A stretch of 7,249 nt of DNA from JBBQSU01 sp038234815 (GCA_038234815.1 JBBQSU010000166.1:1-7249), one strand, 5' to 3'; shown: positions 1 through 7,082, numbered from the stretch's first letter. Notes: generated by a model from the sequence alone, not told the origin. Numbers and translations: made by a program.

Positions 1-741
1 CAGCAGGGCATGGCGGTGGTCGTGTGTCAAAGCATACCCTGCAGTCCCGATCAGCAGAGAAACCGGCGGATAGGTGTAGCCAAAAAGCAGCTTGTCTGGG
101 GTCACAAACGCATTGGGCAGATACGGCGTGTCCATGCCGTAGATATTCGTTAAATGCTCGGCATAAGGATTCTTGCCCGCCAGAAGCGCTTGGCTGGACT
201 CCTGGTGGATGACGAACGTATCAATGGGCGGATTGGGCGAATGACGAAAAACCCAGAGCGCGCAGGCAGCAAATGCGGCCAAAAGCAGAGGCTTGTGCAG
301 GCGACCGAACCACGGCCGATCCGCCATGCTCGACACCGCCAGCACGACCAGTATCCCCAGCCAAATCATGGCCGGCTGAACGCCCTCGTACCTGGGATCC
401 AGCAGATAAGCGCCCGGGCGATAGCTGAGCAGCAGAACACCTTGCACCGCAACACACAATCCGCAAATCGCGGTGATATTGGGCCGGGCAAAACGCCCGA
501 TCGGGGCAACCGACCAGCCCGCAAACGCCAGCAGGTTCGCCACCAGCCCCGCAATCATCCATCCAATGGCGTCGCGACCATAGCGCCCGCCGTGCAACGG
601 CATCGCCATGCTGATGCAAGCCAAACTGGCGCACAGGAGGATGACCGTCGTGCCGCTGGCAACGGCGGCCTCGCGCTCGCGGGCCGGACGGATTTCAGTG
701 AGTGTATCGATCAAAGGGGCAGGGGGCATGGCGTTGTTCAT
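1..741 (-). CDS. GT-C fold membrane glycosyltransferase (GT87/DUF2029-like), N-terminal part
   Basis: An open frame of 247 codons reads from an ATG at 741 down to position 1 with no stop, so the gene continues past the left edge. The start is bounded by an in-frame TGA four codons before the ATG; a second ATG four codons in (729) is a possible alternative. No strong Shine-Dalgarno is visible. Residues 1-25 are a polar N-terminus. Hydrophobic segments follow at about 27-48, 60-80, 88-107, 123-140 and 150-166, with another beginning near 227. The long loop after the fifth segment has Asp174, then GKNPY (189-193) and YTYPP (222-226). The order Asp, G-x-NPY, YPP is typical of the first large extracytoplasmic loop of GT-C enzymes using polyprenyl-phosphate sugars, notably GT87/DUF2029, where that Asp is the usual catalytic candidate. 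Donor and acceptor cannot be read from the sequence. The gene is divergent from another GT-C-like gene at 859. That it codes is well supported; family placement is moderate because the C-terminus is missing. Confidence 0.75.
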   Translation of the reverse strand, partial: MNNAMPPAPLIDTLTEIRPAREREAAVASGTTVILLCASLACISMAMPLHGGRYGRDAIGWMIAGLVANLLAFAGWSVAPIGRFARPNITAICGLCVAVQGVLLLSYRPGAYLLDPRYEGVQPAMIWLGILVVLAVSSMADRPWFGRLHKPLLLAAFAACALWVFRHSPNPPIDTFVIHQESSQALLAGKNPYAEHLTNIYGMDTPYLPNAFVTPDKLLFGYTYPPVSLLIGTAGYALTHDHRHALL

Positions 742-768
742 TTGCGTCGCGACTCAATTCCGCCGGAC

Positions 769-796
769 ATGATACACGCTTGACCCGCCGTATCAT
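769..796. promoter_or_regulatory. Inverted repeat in the divergent promoter region (candidate operator)
   Basis: Perfect arms ATGATAC (769-775) and GTATCAT (790-796) flank a 14-nt spacer, so arm centres lie 21 bp apart, about two helical turns. This is the geometry expected for a dimeric DNA-binding protein. It sits in the only spacer between the two divergent membrane-protein genes, 28 bp from the left start codon and 63 bp from the right one. A weak plus-strand promoter candidate overlaps it (TTGACC at 780-785, TACGCT at 804-809). On the minus strand the left arm reads TATCAT, a 5/6 match to a -10 box, but no convincing -35 accompanies it. The role is inferred; the repeat itself is seen directly. 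Confidence 0.35.
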
Positions 797-844
797 CAGT
801 CGGTACGCTCGCTTGCCGTCGATGCTCCGTTGCTCCAAACCGAC

Positions 845-850
845 GGGAGA
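845..850 (+). promoter_or_regulatory. Shine-Dalgarno deciding the GTG start at 859
   Basis: GGGAGA lies 8 nt before the GTG at 859. The in-frame ATG at 889 has only a weak purine stretch before it, so the GTG is preferred, though the ATG cannot be excluded. Confidence 0.45.
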
Positions 851-858
851 ACAGCCTG

Positions 859-2727
859 GTGATCTGCCCCGATAATTGCGAGCCGCCGATGCACTCAGGT
901 TTGCCCGTATCGCTTCGGCGCGTTTGGATCGTGCTTCTCATCGCTGCCGTGCTTGGCCTGTGGATTTTCGCCGCCCGGGCTGGCGATCCCTCCATCGCCA
1001 CTCGCCTGAAAGCCGGTCTGCGCTCCATGCTCTCGGTTCGCCAGAATGCAGCGTTTGCGATGATCATCGCTCTGGCACTGATACCCGCGCTGCGGCGCCA
1101 GGCGCTCCCGATCCTCAATACGCTCCGCCACCCGTCGATCCGCACGCGCCGCTGGCTTACCCTGGCCGTCGCCGGCCTTTCCATCGTTTACCTTCTTCTC
1201 ACCGCGCTACACCAGCACCGCGATCTTTTTCCCAAGTGGCATGACGAATTCATGTACCTCCTCCAGGCCCGCTTTTTGGCCCATGGAAGGCTGTGGATGC
1301 CCGGGCATCCGCTCCACGATTTCTTCGAGACGTTTTACGTTTTCACAACGCCGAAGTATGCCCCGATCAGTTTTCCTGGCGCCGCGCTGCTATTTGCGCC
1401 GGGCATCTGGCTGGCCCTGCCCAAGTGGGTGATTCCGCTACTGATTTCAGGCGCGTGTGTGGGCCTGCTGTATCGGATCGTGGCCGAGCTAAGCGACGGC
1501 CTGGTGGCGCTTCTGTCGGCGTTTTTCCTGCTGGGCATTCGGATGTTTCGATTCCAAGCCCTGCTGGCGATGGCCAACATCCCCCTGCTGTTTTTTGCGC
1601 TGGTCATGGTCTACGGCTGGCTGAAATGGCGGCGAGAGCACCGCCTCGGCTTTGCGGCACTCATCGGTGTGGCGATGGGCTGGGCCGTCATCACCCGGCC
1701 CGCCGACGCCATGGCCGCGAGCCTGCCGGTCGCGATAGCAATACTGTTTGATCTGCGCCGGCTTGCCGCGCGCCAGGGTCTGCTCACCGCGGCCGTCGTA
1801 CTGGCCTGCGCCGCGCCCTTTGTTTGCCTGCAATTGATCTTCAATGTCGGCGTCTCGGGCAAAATCTCTCAACTGCCCTACACCCTCTATAACAAGCAGG
1901 ACTGGCCGCACATGGCCATCGGGGTGCCGGTGTTCGATCCTGCGGTCAAACCGCAATCGCATCTGGCGCAAAAGCAGCAGATGTACGACGAGTGGCTTGT
2001 GCCATTTATCCTGCAACATCAGCCGGACAATTGGCTACGCGTCTGGATCAACAAGCGCATTCCCGAGTGGCTCCTCACCTCAGTGCCCAACGATTTGTTC
2101 CTGTTATTCGTGCCCGTGGGATTGCTCGGCCTGACCGATCGCCGGCGATGGGTGTTATTCGGCGTCTTGCCGGGCGCGCTGCTGATTTATGGCCTGCTCA
2201 CCGTCTTTATTGCGCACTACAGTTGCCTGGGCTTCGCCGCCGTCACGCTGCTGGTGATGCTCGGCCTGCGGCAAGTCGAGCGCGTCTTTCCCGGCGAAAT
2301 CGTTGGCTCGGCCATGCCTGCGCTGATCGCGGTCGCGGTGTTATTCGGCCTGCCGGAGATCAGCCCGTGGATCCGAGACGACCGCGGGCATGACATGCCC
2401 ATTGTCGCCAAAAGCCAGCGCCTTTCCGAACTGGTGCGTGCCCCCGCCATCGTTCTATACAAATTCACGCCGGGCCAGAACGTGCATGAAGAGCCGGTCT
2501 ATAACCTCGACGTGCTATGGCCCGACGACGCGCCCATCATCCGCGCGCAGGACCTTGGGGACGAAAGAAACCAGCAGCTTTATCGCTATTATGCTGAGCG
2601 GCAACCAAACCGGATGATCTATCGCCTGGACCGTGCCGATCCTACACTAGCTTTGGTGCGTCTCGGCCGTGCCGATGAACTGTCCAAAGCCCATCCCGCG
2701 CCGATAGCCACGCAGCCCAGCCCCTGA
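859..2727 (+). CDS. GT-C fold membrane glycosyltransferase (PMT/ArnT, GT39-like)
   Basis: A 622-residue polytopic membrane protein. Hydrophobic segments are seen near 22-40, 64-79 and 99-118. Several more are packed between about 172 and 330, and a last group lies near 410-500. A hydrophilic tail follows, roughly 503-622. Straight after the third segment comes KWHDEF, with Asp129-Glu130, then a helix with LLQARFLAHGRL. A DE pair followed by a helix ending in A-x-G is the signature of the first extracytoplasmic loop of PMT/ArnT-type GT-C enzymes, where the acidic residue is catalytic. A later KYAPISFPG stretch matches the Y-x-P-x-x-P segment of the same family. Such enzymes move a sugar from a lipid-phosphate carrier to a lipid, protein or glycan outside the cytoplasm. 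The soluble tail has no motif I recognise. GTG 859 is chosen over ATG 889 because of the upstream GGGAGA. The gene is divergent from a second GT-C-like gene and converges on serS. The fold assignment is fairly secure; donor and acceptor are unknown. Confidence 0.8.
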   Translation: MICPDNCEPPMHSGLPVSLRRVWIVLLIAAVLGLWIFAARAGDPSIATRLKAGLRSMLSVRQNAAFAMIIALALIPALRRQALPILNTLRHPSIRTRRWLTLAVAGLSIVYLLLTALHQHRDLFPKWHDEFMYLLQARFLAHGRLWMPGHPLHDFFETFYVFTTPKYAPISFPGAALLFAPGIWLALPKWVIPLLISGACVGLLYRIVAELSDGLVALLSAFFLLGIRMFRFQALLAMANIPLLFFALVMVYGWLKWRREHRLGFAALIGVAMGWAVITRPADAMAASLPVAIAILFDLRRLAARQGLLTAAVVLACAAPFVCLQLIFNVGVSGKISQLPYTLYNKQDWPHMAIGVPVFDPAVKPQSHLAQKQQMYDEWLVPFILQHQPDNWLRVWINKRIPEWLLTSVPNDLFLLFVPVGLLGLTDRRRWVLFGVLPGALLIYGLLTVFIAHYSCLGFAAVTLLVMLGLRQVERVFPGEIVGSAMPALIAVAVLFGLPEISPWIRDDRGHDMPIVAKSQRLSELVRAPAIVLYKFTPGQNVHEEPVYNLDVLWPDDAPIIRAQDLGDERNQQLYRYYAERQPNRMIYRLDRADPTLALVRLGRADELSKAHPAPIATQPSP

Positions 2728-2732
2728 CAAGC

Positions 2733-2750
2733 GTGCGCGCCCACGCGCAC
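2733..2750. terminator. GC hairpin between convergent genes (possible bidirectional terminator)
   Basis: GTGCGCG (2733-2739) and CGCGCAC (2744-2750) are perfect complements around a CCCA loop, giving a 7-bp all-but-one G:C stem. It lies in the 44-bp gap between the stop of the membrane glycosyltransferase (2727) and the stop of serS (2772), where a shared terminator is expected. Neither side has a run of T residues, so it is not a classical intrinsic terminator. It may block 3' decay, or terminate weakly or with Rho. Confidence 0.4.
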
Positions 2751-2771
2751 CAGCTTCCGTATCGGGCTAAT

Positions 2772-4094
2772 TCACTCGATCCGCTCGCGGCCACCCATGT
2801 AGGGCCGCAGGACCTCGGGCACCGTAACGGTGCCGTCGGCGTTCTGATGGTTTTCAAGGATAGGGATCAAAATCCGCGGGGAGGCTACCACCGTGTTATT
2901 GAGCGTGTGGCAGAATCGCACCTTGCCATCGGCCCCTTTGTAACGGATGTTGCAGCGGCGGGCCTGGAACTCATACAGCCGGCTGGCGCTATGCGTTTCA
3001 CCGTAGCCCGTCGCGGGATTTTTTCCGTCAAACCGGCTGGGCATCCAGCTTTCGATGTCATACATCGCGGCGTTTTTTACGCCAATGTCGCCGGTGCAGC
3101 ATTCGATCACGCGATAGGCAATTCCTAATCGCTGCAATAGCTGCTCGCTGAACCCCAGCATTTTTTGATGCCAAGCCTTGGATTCGGCCACGTCGTTGCG
3201 GCAGATAACGACCTGCTCACATTTGTCGAATTGATGCACGCGATACAGCCCGGCGGTGTCCTTGCCATAGGTTCCGGCCTCGCGACGGAAACAGGTGCTG
3301 ACGGCGGTATATTTCAGGGGAAGCTGCGATTCCTCAAGAATCTGATCCATCAGATAGGCCGTCAGGCCCACCTCGGCCGTGCCTGTGAGAAACAAGTCTT
3401 TCTCCTCCGGTTCAGAGGCTTCGGTGGCCTTTTCGCCAACACGGTAAGTTTGCGGCCGGCCGGCGGGGAAAAATCCCGTTCCTTCCATGCCCGCCTCACG
3501 CACCAGCACCGGGACGCTCATCGGCGTAAATCCCTGCTCGCGGACCATCATCTGCAAGGCAAATTGCAGGACCGCGTTATGCAGCTCGGCGCCGGCGCCC
3601 TTAAGAAAATACGATCGCGAACCCGCCAGGCGCACGCCGGCGCCGAAATCCACCAGTCCCAGCTTTTCACCCAGCTCGATATGACTTCGCGGTTTGAAAT
3701 CAAACTGCCGGACCTGCCCCCACGTGCGCACCACCTTGTTGTCCTGCGCGTCCTTGCCCGCGGGCACATCGTCATCGGGCGGTTGCGGGATTGTCAGCAG
3801 CACAGGCAACACCGCAGCCTCGGCCGATTTCCATTGCTCTTCGGCCTCCTTCACCTGGGCCTTCAGTTCCCCCACCCGGGCAATCGCCTGCTTCTTGGCC
3901 GCAGGGTCTTTCAGCTTACCGATCTCCTGAGACGCCAAATTCTGTTCGGCCCGCAGCGACTCAAATTTCTGCTGCGCCGCAACCCGCGCGCCGTCCAGTT
4001 TCAGCACCGCGTCGATGTCCACGCGAGTCTGCTTTAACTCCGCCCCGCGCCGATACTTCTCTGGGTTCTCTCGAAGGTCTTTCACGTCAATCAT
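2772..4094 (-). CDS. serS: Seryl-tRNA synthetase
   Basis: This cytoplasmic class II synthetase activates serine with ATP and charges tRNA-Ser (and tRNA-Sec where present). The 440-residue product is close to the 430 of E. coli SerRS. Residues 1-12 (MIDVKDLRENPE) match the family N-terminus. About 30-105 form the charged coiled-coil arm that grips the tRNA-Ser long variable arm. The catalytic domain has TAE at 239-241, motif 2 as CFRREAGTYG (268-277), VHQFDKCE ending at Glu293, Glu366 in GETHSAS, and FQARR at 376-380. It ends with PEVLRPYMGG. These align with serine- and ATP-binding residues known in E. coli. Two parts are unusual. Motif 3 reads LNNTVVASPR (398-407) instead of the common LNGSGLAVGR, keeping the arginine but losing the glycines. 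The loop between Trp350 and Glu366 is about 7 residues longer than in E. coli. ATG 4094 is chosen because AGGGA sits 8 nt upstream and family homology begins there. The frame stays open to an ATG at 4244, but those extra 50 residues look non-coding. No T-box-like leader is apparent. Confidence 0.96.
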   Translation of the reverse strand: MIDVKDLRENPEKYRRGAELKQTRVDIDAVLKLDGARVAAQQKFESLRAEQNLASQEIGKLKDPAAKKQAIARVGELKAQVKEAEEQWKSAEAAVLPVLLTIPQPPDDDVPAGKDAQDNKVVRTWGQVRQFDFKPRSHIELGEKLGLVDFGAGVRLAGSRSYFLKGAGAELHNAVLQFALQMMVREQGFTPMSVPVLVREAGMEGTGFFPAGRPQTYRVGEKATEASEPEEKDLFLTGTAEVGLTAYLMDQILEESQLPLKYTAVSTCFRREAGTYGKDTAGLYRVHQFDKCEQVVICRNDVAESKAWHQKMLGFSEQLLQRLGIAYRVIECCTGDIGVKNAAMYDIESWMPSRFDGKNPATGYGETHSASRLYEFQARRCNIRYKGADGKVRFCHTLNNTVVASPRILIPILENHQNADGTVTVPEVLRPYMGGRERIE

Positions 4095-4356
4095 GGCCGT
4101 TTTCCCTGTAACAATCCGTGCGGGCAAAGGTTGTATCAGATTCCCCCCTACTGCTCCACTTGCGCCAGAGGCCACGCCGACATTCACCACCAACCACGAT
4201 CGCCCGCACGGCGTCGAACCCCCAAGGAATCGCGGGAAGATCAACGAAATGCGGTCTGTGGGAACACAAAATGACGTTGATGCCTACGTGCGATAGAGCC
4301 AATTGAGACAGGCCGAAGCCGGCCGTTTTGACGCTGCGCGACGTGTTCCTGAGCCG
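4095..4356. other. Non-coding gap between serS and the GH78 gene
   Basis: This 262-bp stretch should hold the serS promoter and the 3' end of the GH78 transcript. No convincing -35/-10 pair for serS was found by eye. Short open frames cross it on both strands, but none has a ribosome site or a recognisable product. The left half is C-rich on the plus strand, with a run of six G on the minus strand near 4143-4148. The right end (4311-4364) carries the inverted repeats listed separately. Confidence 0.5.
4103..4107 (-). promoter_or_regulatory. Shine-Dalgarno of serS
   Basis: On the minus strand this reads AGGGA, 8 nt before the ATG at 4094. It settles the serS start against the longer in-frame ATG at 4244. 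Confidence 0.55.
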
Positions 4357-4364
4357 TCAAACGG
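4311..4364 (-). terminator. Nested inverted repeats at the 3' end of the GH78 gene
   Basis: Two structures overlap here. The first is a hairpin, GGCCG (4311-4315) and CGGCC (4320-4324) around AAGC; on the minus strand it can also fold with a TTCG tetraloop. The second is a longer imperfect repeat, CCGTTTTGACG (4323-4333) with CGTCAAACGG (4355-4364), complementary apart from one extra T; its right arm includes the GH78 stop codon at 4357-4359. Position just after the gene suggests transcript-end structure. On the minus strand no T run follows; on the plus strand the GC hairpin is followed by GTTTTG. The two folds share bases 4323-4324, so they would compete at the edge. The terminator role is inferred. 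Confidence 0.3.
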
Positions 4365-6783
4365 ATGCGACCATCACGGATGGCCGCGGATAATCCACCG
4401 ACACTTTCTGCGTCCCGTCGTGTAGCGCATAGGATTTTTCACCGCAGACCAGTTCACCAGTTATGCCTTTCGGCAACTCAATCGTGCCCTTCAGCAGGCC
4501 GTTGTCGACGCGAAAGTCGGCGGCGATCTCGCCGCGTGGGTGCGGCATTCGGCCAGATGCATTGCGCAGCGTGTGCAAGCATGGGGTGATGCGCACCGTT
4601 TGGAATCCGGGCGAAGCCGGGCGGATCCCCAGCAGAGTGGCGAAGAAATGGTAAAGCGGATGCGCGCCCCATGCGTGGCAGTCCGAACGCGTTGGCTCCG
4701 GAGATTCCGGGGTGCAGCAGAGGCCCATCGCCTGCGCGTCAAACCAAAGCTGGAGATGCTTGAGAATCAGATCGTCGCGGCCCATTTGGCCCAGCACTTC
4801 ATACAGGTAATGCGCAAAATAGATTGTCGATCGGGCCAAATCCTGCGCATCGATCAAACCCCGCCCGAGGCGATCGCGCGTCGCCGGCGACAATTGCGTC
4901 GAGAGTAAGGCCCAAATTTGCGTATGCTCGTAATAATGCTTGCCGGAAGCATCATCAGTATAAAGACCGCGTGACTCGTCCCAGAAAGTGGTGTGTATCC
5001 GCGCCGCCAGCGCGCCCGCAAGACGATTGGCCCGGGCGGCAAGTTCAGGCTCGCCCAGGAGATTTTCCAATCGGGCGATCGACTCCAAAGTGGTCACGAA
5101 CTGCCAATTGACGGCACACGACGCTCCATAAAACGCATTGTGCGGCATGCCATAATGAAACTGACTCCAGTCCATAAAGGGCCAGCCCGGCAGCCTGCCA
5201 ATCAAACCGTCGGCATCCTGGTGCCGCAAACACGCGTCAATTATCCCCCGAGCACCTGGCATCCTGGCACGCACAAAGGTTTTGTCGCCGTGCCACATCA
5301 GGCTGTCCTCGATCATCTGCACGTATACCATTGAGAAGGTGGGAATCACCTGCGCTTTTCGGCTGGGATAACGGGACTGCGTAAATCCATCGACCATGCG
5401 CGAATGGTCGAACATCGTGGTCGCCTTGCGTGGCGGCCGCGGATCGTGGGTCATCACATACGTGACAAGCGCTTCGACGCGTGTGTCACCGATGTACATC
5501 AACTGCTCGTAATAGGGCGAGTCCATATAGTGCTCGTGCAGGCACGCCTGCATCGATCGCACGAGCATGGGCATCAACTTGACAATGCGCGGATCGTCGC
5601 AATCAAACCGGGCTTCCATATCCAACGGATAGCGGGTTTCGGTGAAATCAAGCCGGGACAGTTCAACGGGTTGATCCGCTGTTTGAATGGTGATTTCCAC
5701 ATAGCGCCCCGCCTGCCACCAAAGCGTTTCAAAGAGGCGAGCCTCACCACCGTCGAGCAGAAAAACGTCGTTGAGGCCACCGAAATACCGGCCCTCGATT
5801 TCGTTGCGGTTCCCCTTGGCATTGCCGTGTTGCGGAATAATCGGGTTGACGAAAAGTGATTCGGCCCATCCGATCCCAATGGATGTCCCGCCACCACCTG
5901 AACAGGTGAGGCGCGGGTAAGCGCAGAAGTAATCCTTCAGATCCACGATCACGCGCCGGCGGGTTCGGGCGGGTATATGAAGCGGCGCTGCGCGCTCGAT
6001 AAATCGCTGCCAGGAGTCGGCCTCGCTTGACAGATGATTCGCTCGCAGCACGGCGTCGGCAGGGCCATCGTCGGCGACATGTCGCACGACACCCGGGGGG
6101 ACAGGTTGCTCTATCATCTGCGGGAAAGTGCCCGGCCGAAGAATACGACGGCTGTGCAGATCGGTCGGATAACCAACTTCCGCTTCGTAGAGGGCAACCA
6201 CGGGCTGCCAGCCCTCGCCCTCGCCGCGCTCCACGCCCCAGTCCCTTCCGGTTCCGTCAATCGCCTGCTTGCGACCGGTCGAATCGTTGAACTTAAACCG
6301 CGCCGGCGCGGCCCAACCATAGCCCCCCAGCACCTTCACTTCCCACGCCGCCGTGCCGGTGTCCACCAGCGGCCCAAGCGGACCGTCGCTGCAAAACAAG
6401 AACGCCGGTTCGATGCTCATCTGCGCGAACGGGGCCGCTTCCCCAAACGCCCAGACGCGCGCGACGATCGTGTGTGTACCAGGGGACAGGTCAAGCAAGA
6501 ATGTTTCGTAAAACCACCCCTGCGGATCGCCACGCTCCGGGCCGCGTGCAACGCGCTTTCCATCAATGAACAACTCATAGCGTTCGTCGGCGGAGATGTG
6601 GATGCGCGCGCTCTGCGGCTCCGACAAATTGAGCCGCAATCGAAACGCCAGCACAATCGGCGTTTGATTGGCACCCGGGCACGCTACCCATTTGGCTGGC
6701 CATCGAAACGCGGTCCACAATCCTTGCGAGGCCAGAACGTCCAAATATGGTATTGGGTCGCTATCCACACGCTGTATATACAT
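4357..6783 (-). CDS. GH78 family alpha-L-rhamnosidase-like glycoside hydrolase
   Basis: An 808-residue multi-domain glycosidase. GH78 enzymes remove terminal alpha-L-rhamnose by inversion. Residues about 40-130 form a beta-rich N-terminal domain with ADERYELFIDGKRVARGPERGD (starting at 65), a hallmark of the rhamnosidase N-terminal module. A second beta region near 290-365 has the conserved GWAESLF and WWQAGRYVEI stretches. The (alpha/alpha)6 catalytic domain runs from about 390 to 722. Within it, DSPYYEQLMYIGDTR (421-435) gives Asp421, Glu426 and Asp433, whose +5 and +12 spacing equals that of Asp567, Glu572 and Asp579 in Bacillus RhaB; Glu426 is the expected general acid. HAWGAHPLYHF (703-713) precedes a C-terminal beta-sandwich of about 724-808. 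The usual second catalytic Glu near that segment is not seen. The N-terminus is polar, with no signal peptide or lipobox, so a cytoplasmic location is likely, acting on imported rhamnosides. The start is ATG 6783, with an in-frame TGA two codons before it and a modest GGGA 9 nt upstream. Exact substrate is not determinable. Confidence 0.88.
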   Translation of the reverse strand: MYIQRVDSDPIPYLDVLASQGLWTAFRWPAKWVACPGANQTPIVLAFRLRLNLSEPQSARIHISADERYELFIDGKRVARGPERGDPQGWFYETFLLDLSPGTHTIVARVWAFGEAAPFAQMSIEPAFLFCSDGPLGPLVDTGTAAWEVKVLGGYGWAAPARFKFNDSTGRKQAIDGTGRDWGVERGEGEGWQPVVALYEAEVGYPTDLHSRRILRPGTFPQMIEQPVPPGVVRHVADDGPADAVLRANHLSSEADSWQRFIERAAPLHIPARTRRRVIVDLKDYFCAYPRLTCSGGGGTSIGIGWAESLFVNPIIPQHGNAKGNRNEIEGRYFGGLNDVFLLDGGEARLFETLWWQAGRYVEITIQTADQPVELSRLDFTETRYPLDMEARFDCDDPRIVKLMPMLVRSMQACLHEHYMDSPYYEQLMYIGDTRVEALVTYVMTHDPRPPRKATTMFDHSRMVDGFTQSRYPSRKAQVIPTFSMVYVQMIEDSLMWHGDKTFVRARMPGARGIIDACLRHQDADGLIGRLPGWPFMDWSQFHYGMPHNAFYGASCAVNWQFVTTLESIARLENLLGEPELAARANRLAGALAARIHTTFWDESRGLYTDDASGKHYYEHTQIWALLSTQLSPATRDRLGRGLIDAQDLARSTIYFAHYLYEVLGQMGRDDLILKHLQLWFDAQAMGLCCTPESPEPTRSDCHAWGAHPLYHFFATLLGIRPASPGFQTVRITPCLHTLRNASGRMPHPRGEIAADFRVDNGLLKGTIELPKGITGELVCGEKSYALHDGTQKVSVDYPRPSVMVASV

Positions 6784-6784
6784 G

Positions 6785-6818
6785 GATCAATATCCCAAAA
6801 AAAAGGAAGCGATTGATC
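6785..6818 (-). promoter_or_regulatory. Possible leader stem-loop enclosing the GH78 ribosome site
   Basis: GATCAAT and ATTGATC (6785-6791 and 6812-6818) are perfect 7-bp inverted arms with 20 nt between them, ending one base before the ATG at 6783. The loop holds the only Shine-Dalgarno-like GGGA (6793-6796) and a run of eight T on the minus strand (6797-6804); TCC next to that run could also pair with GGA. A fold that presents or hides the ribosome site is possible but unproven, and the arms are short. Confidence 0.2.
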
Positions 6819-6852
6819 TCATATTGCTTTGTGACGTTGGCGCAAATTGGGA

Positions 6853-6875
6853 ATCATTCGCTTATTGCGAATGAT
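6853..6875. promoter_or_regulatory. Perfect 9+9 bp palindrome upstream of the GH78 gene (candidate operator)
   Basis: ATCATTCGC (6853-6861) and GCGAATGAT (6867-6875) are exact reverse complements around TTATT. The site lies 69 bp upstream of the GH78 start codon. A compact 23-bp palindrome in a promoter region is the classic form of an operator for a dimeric regulator such as a LacI- or GntR-type protein, which often control sugar-utilisation genes. No regulator gene is in the window. A transcription-terminating hairpin is less likely because no T run follows on either strand. Confidence 0.4.
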
Positions 6876-7082
6876 AACGGTTGGGTGCCGACTTATTAAG
6901 CGGCGCATTTCAAAGGGGCCTGCGAATTGACGCAACGCTTCCAGTGCGACCATCGATTTGGCGTTTGCTCGCGTGCAATGCGCCCCGATTCCCTTTGGTC
7001 GTCAGCCCAGGCTCTGCACCCGGAATCGATCGGACCCGCCTCAGAACAGATGCGGGGGAATTGCAACGTTTATATTTTCTGA

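Noticed and set aside
154..783. 209-codon plus-strand open frame near the left edge
   Set aside because: It is antisense to the membrane glycosyltransferase gene (1-741), which shows clear hydrophobic segments and GT-C motifs; the plus frame is Arg/Gln/His-rich with no domain.
3165..4037. 290-codon plus-strand open frame opposite serS
   Set aside because: It lies fully antisense to a certain gene; its His/Arg/Leu-rich composition is that of a mirror frame in GC-rich coding DNA.
4195..4225. tRNA T-loop-like GTCGAACCCC
   Set aside because: No matching T-stem, anticodon arm or acceptor stem could be folded around it on either strand.
4095..4244. In-frame N-terminal extension of SerRS to an ATG at 4244 (490 aa)
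   Set aside because: SerRS homology begins at the ATG at 4094, which has a well-placed AGGGA; the extra 50 residues are low-complexity Gly/Ala/Val with no family match.
6034..6816. 260-codon plus-strand open frame
   Set aside because: It is antisense to the conserved N-terminal domains of the GH78 gene and has arginine-rich shadow composition.
6986..7028. Inverted pair CGATTCC / GGAATCG
   Set aside because: Seven-base arms with a 29-nt spacer, not extendable and not near a gene start; plausible by chance.
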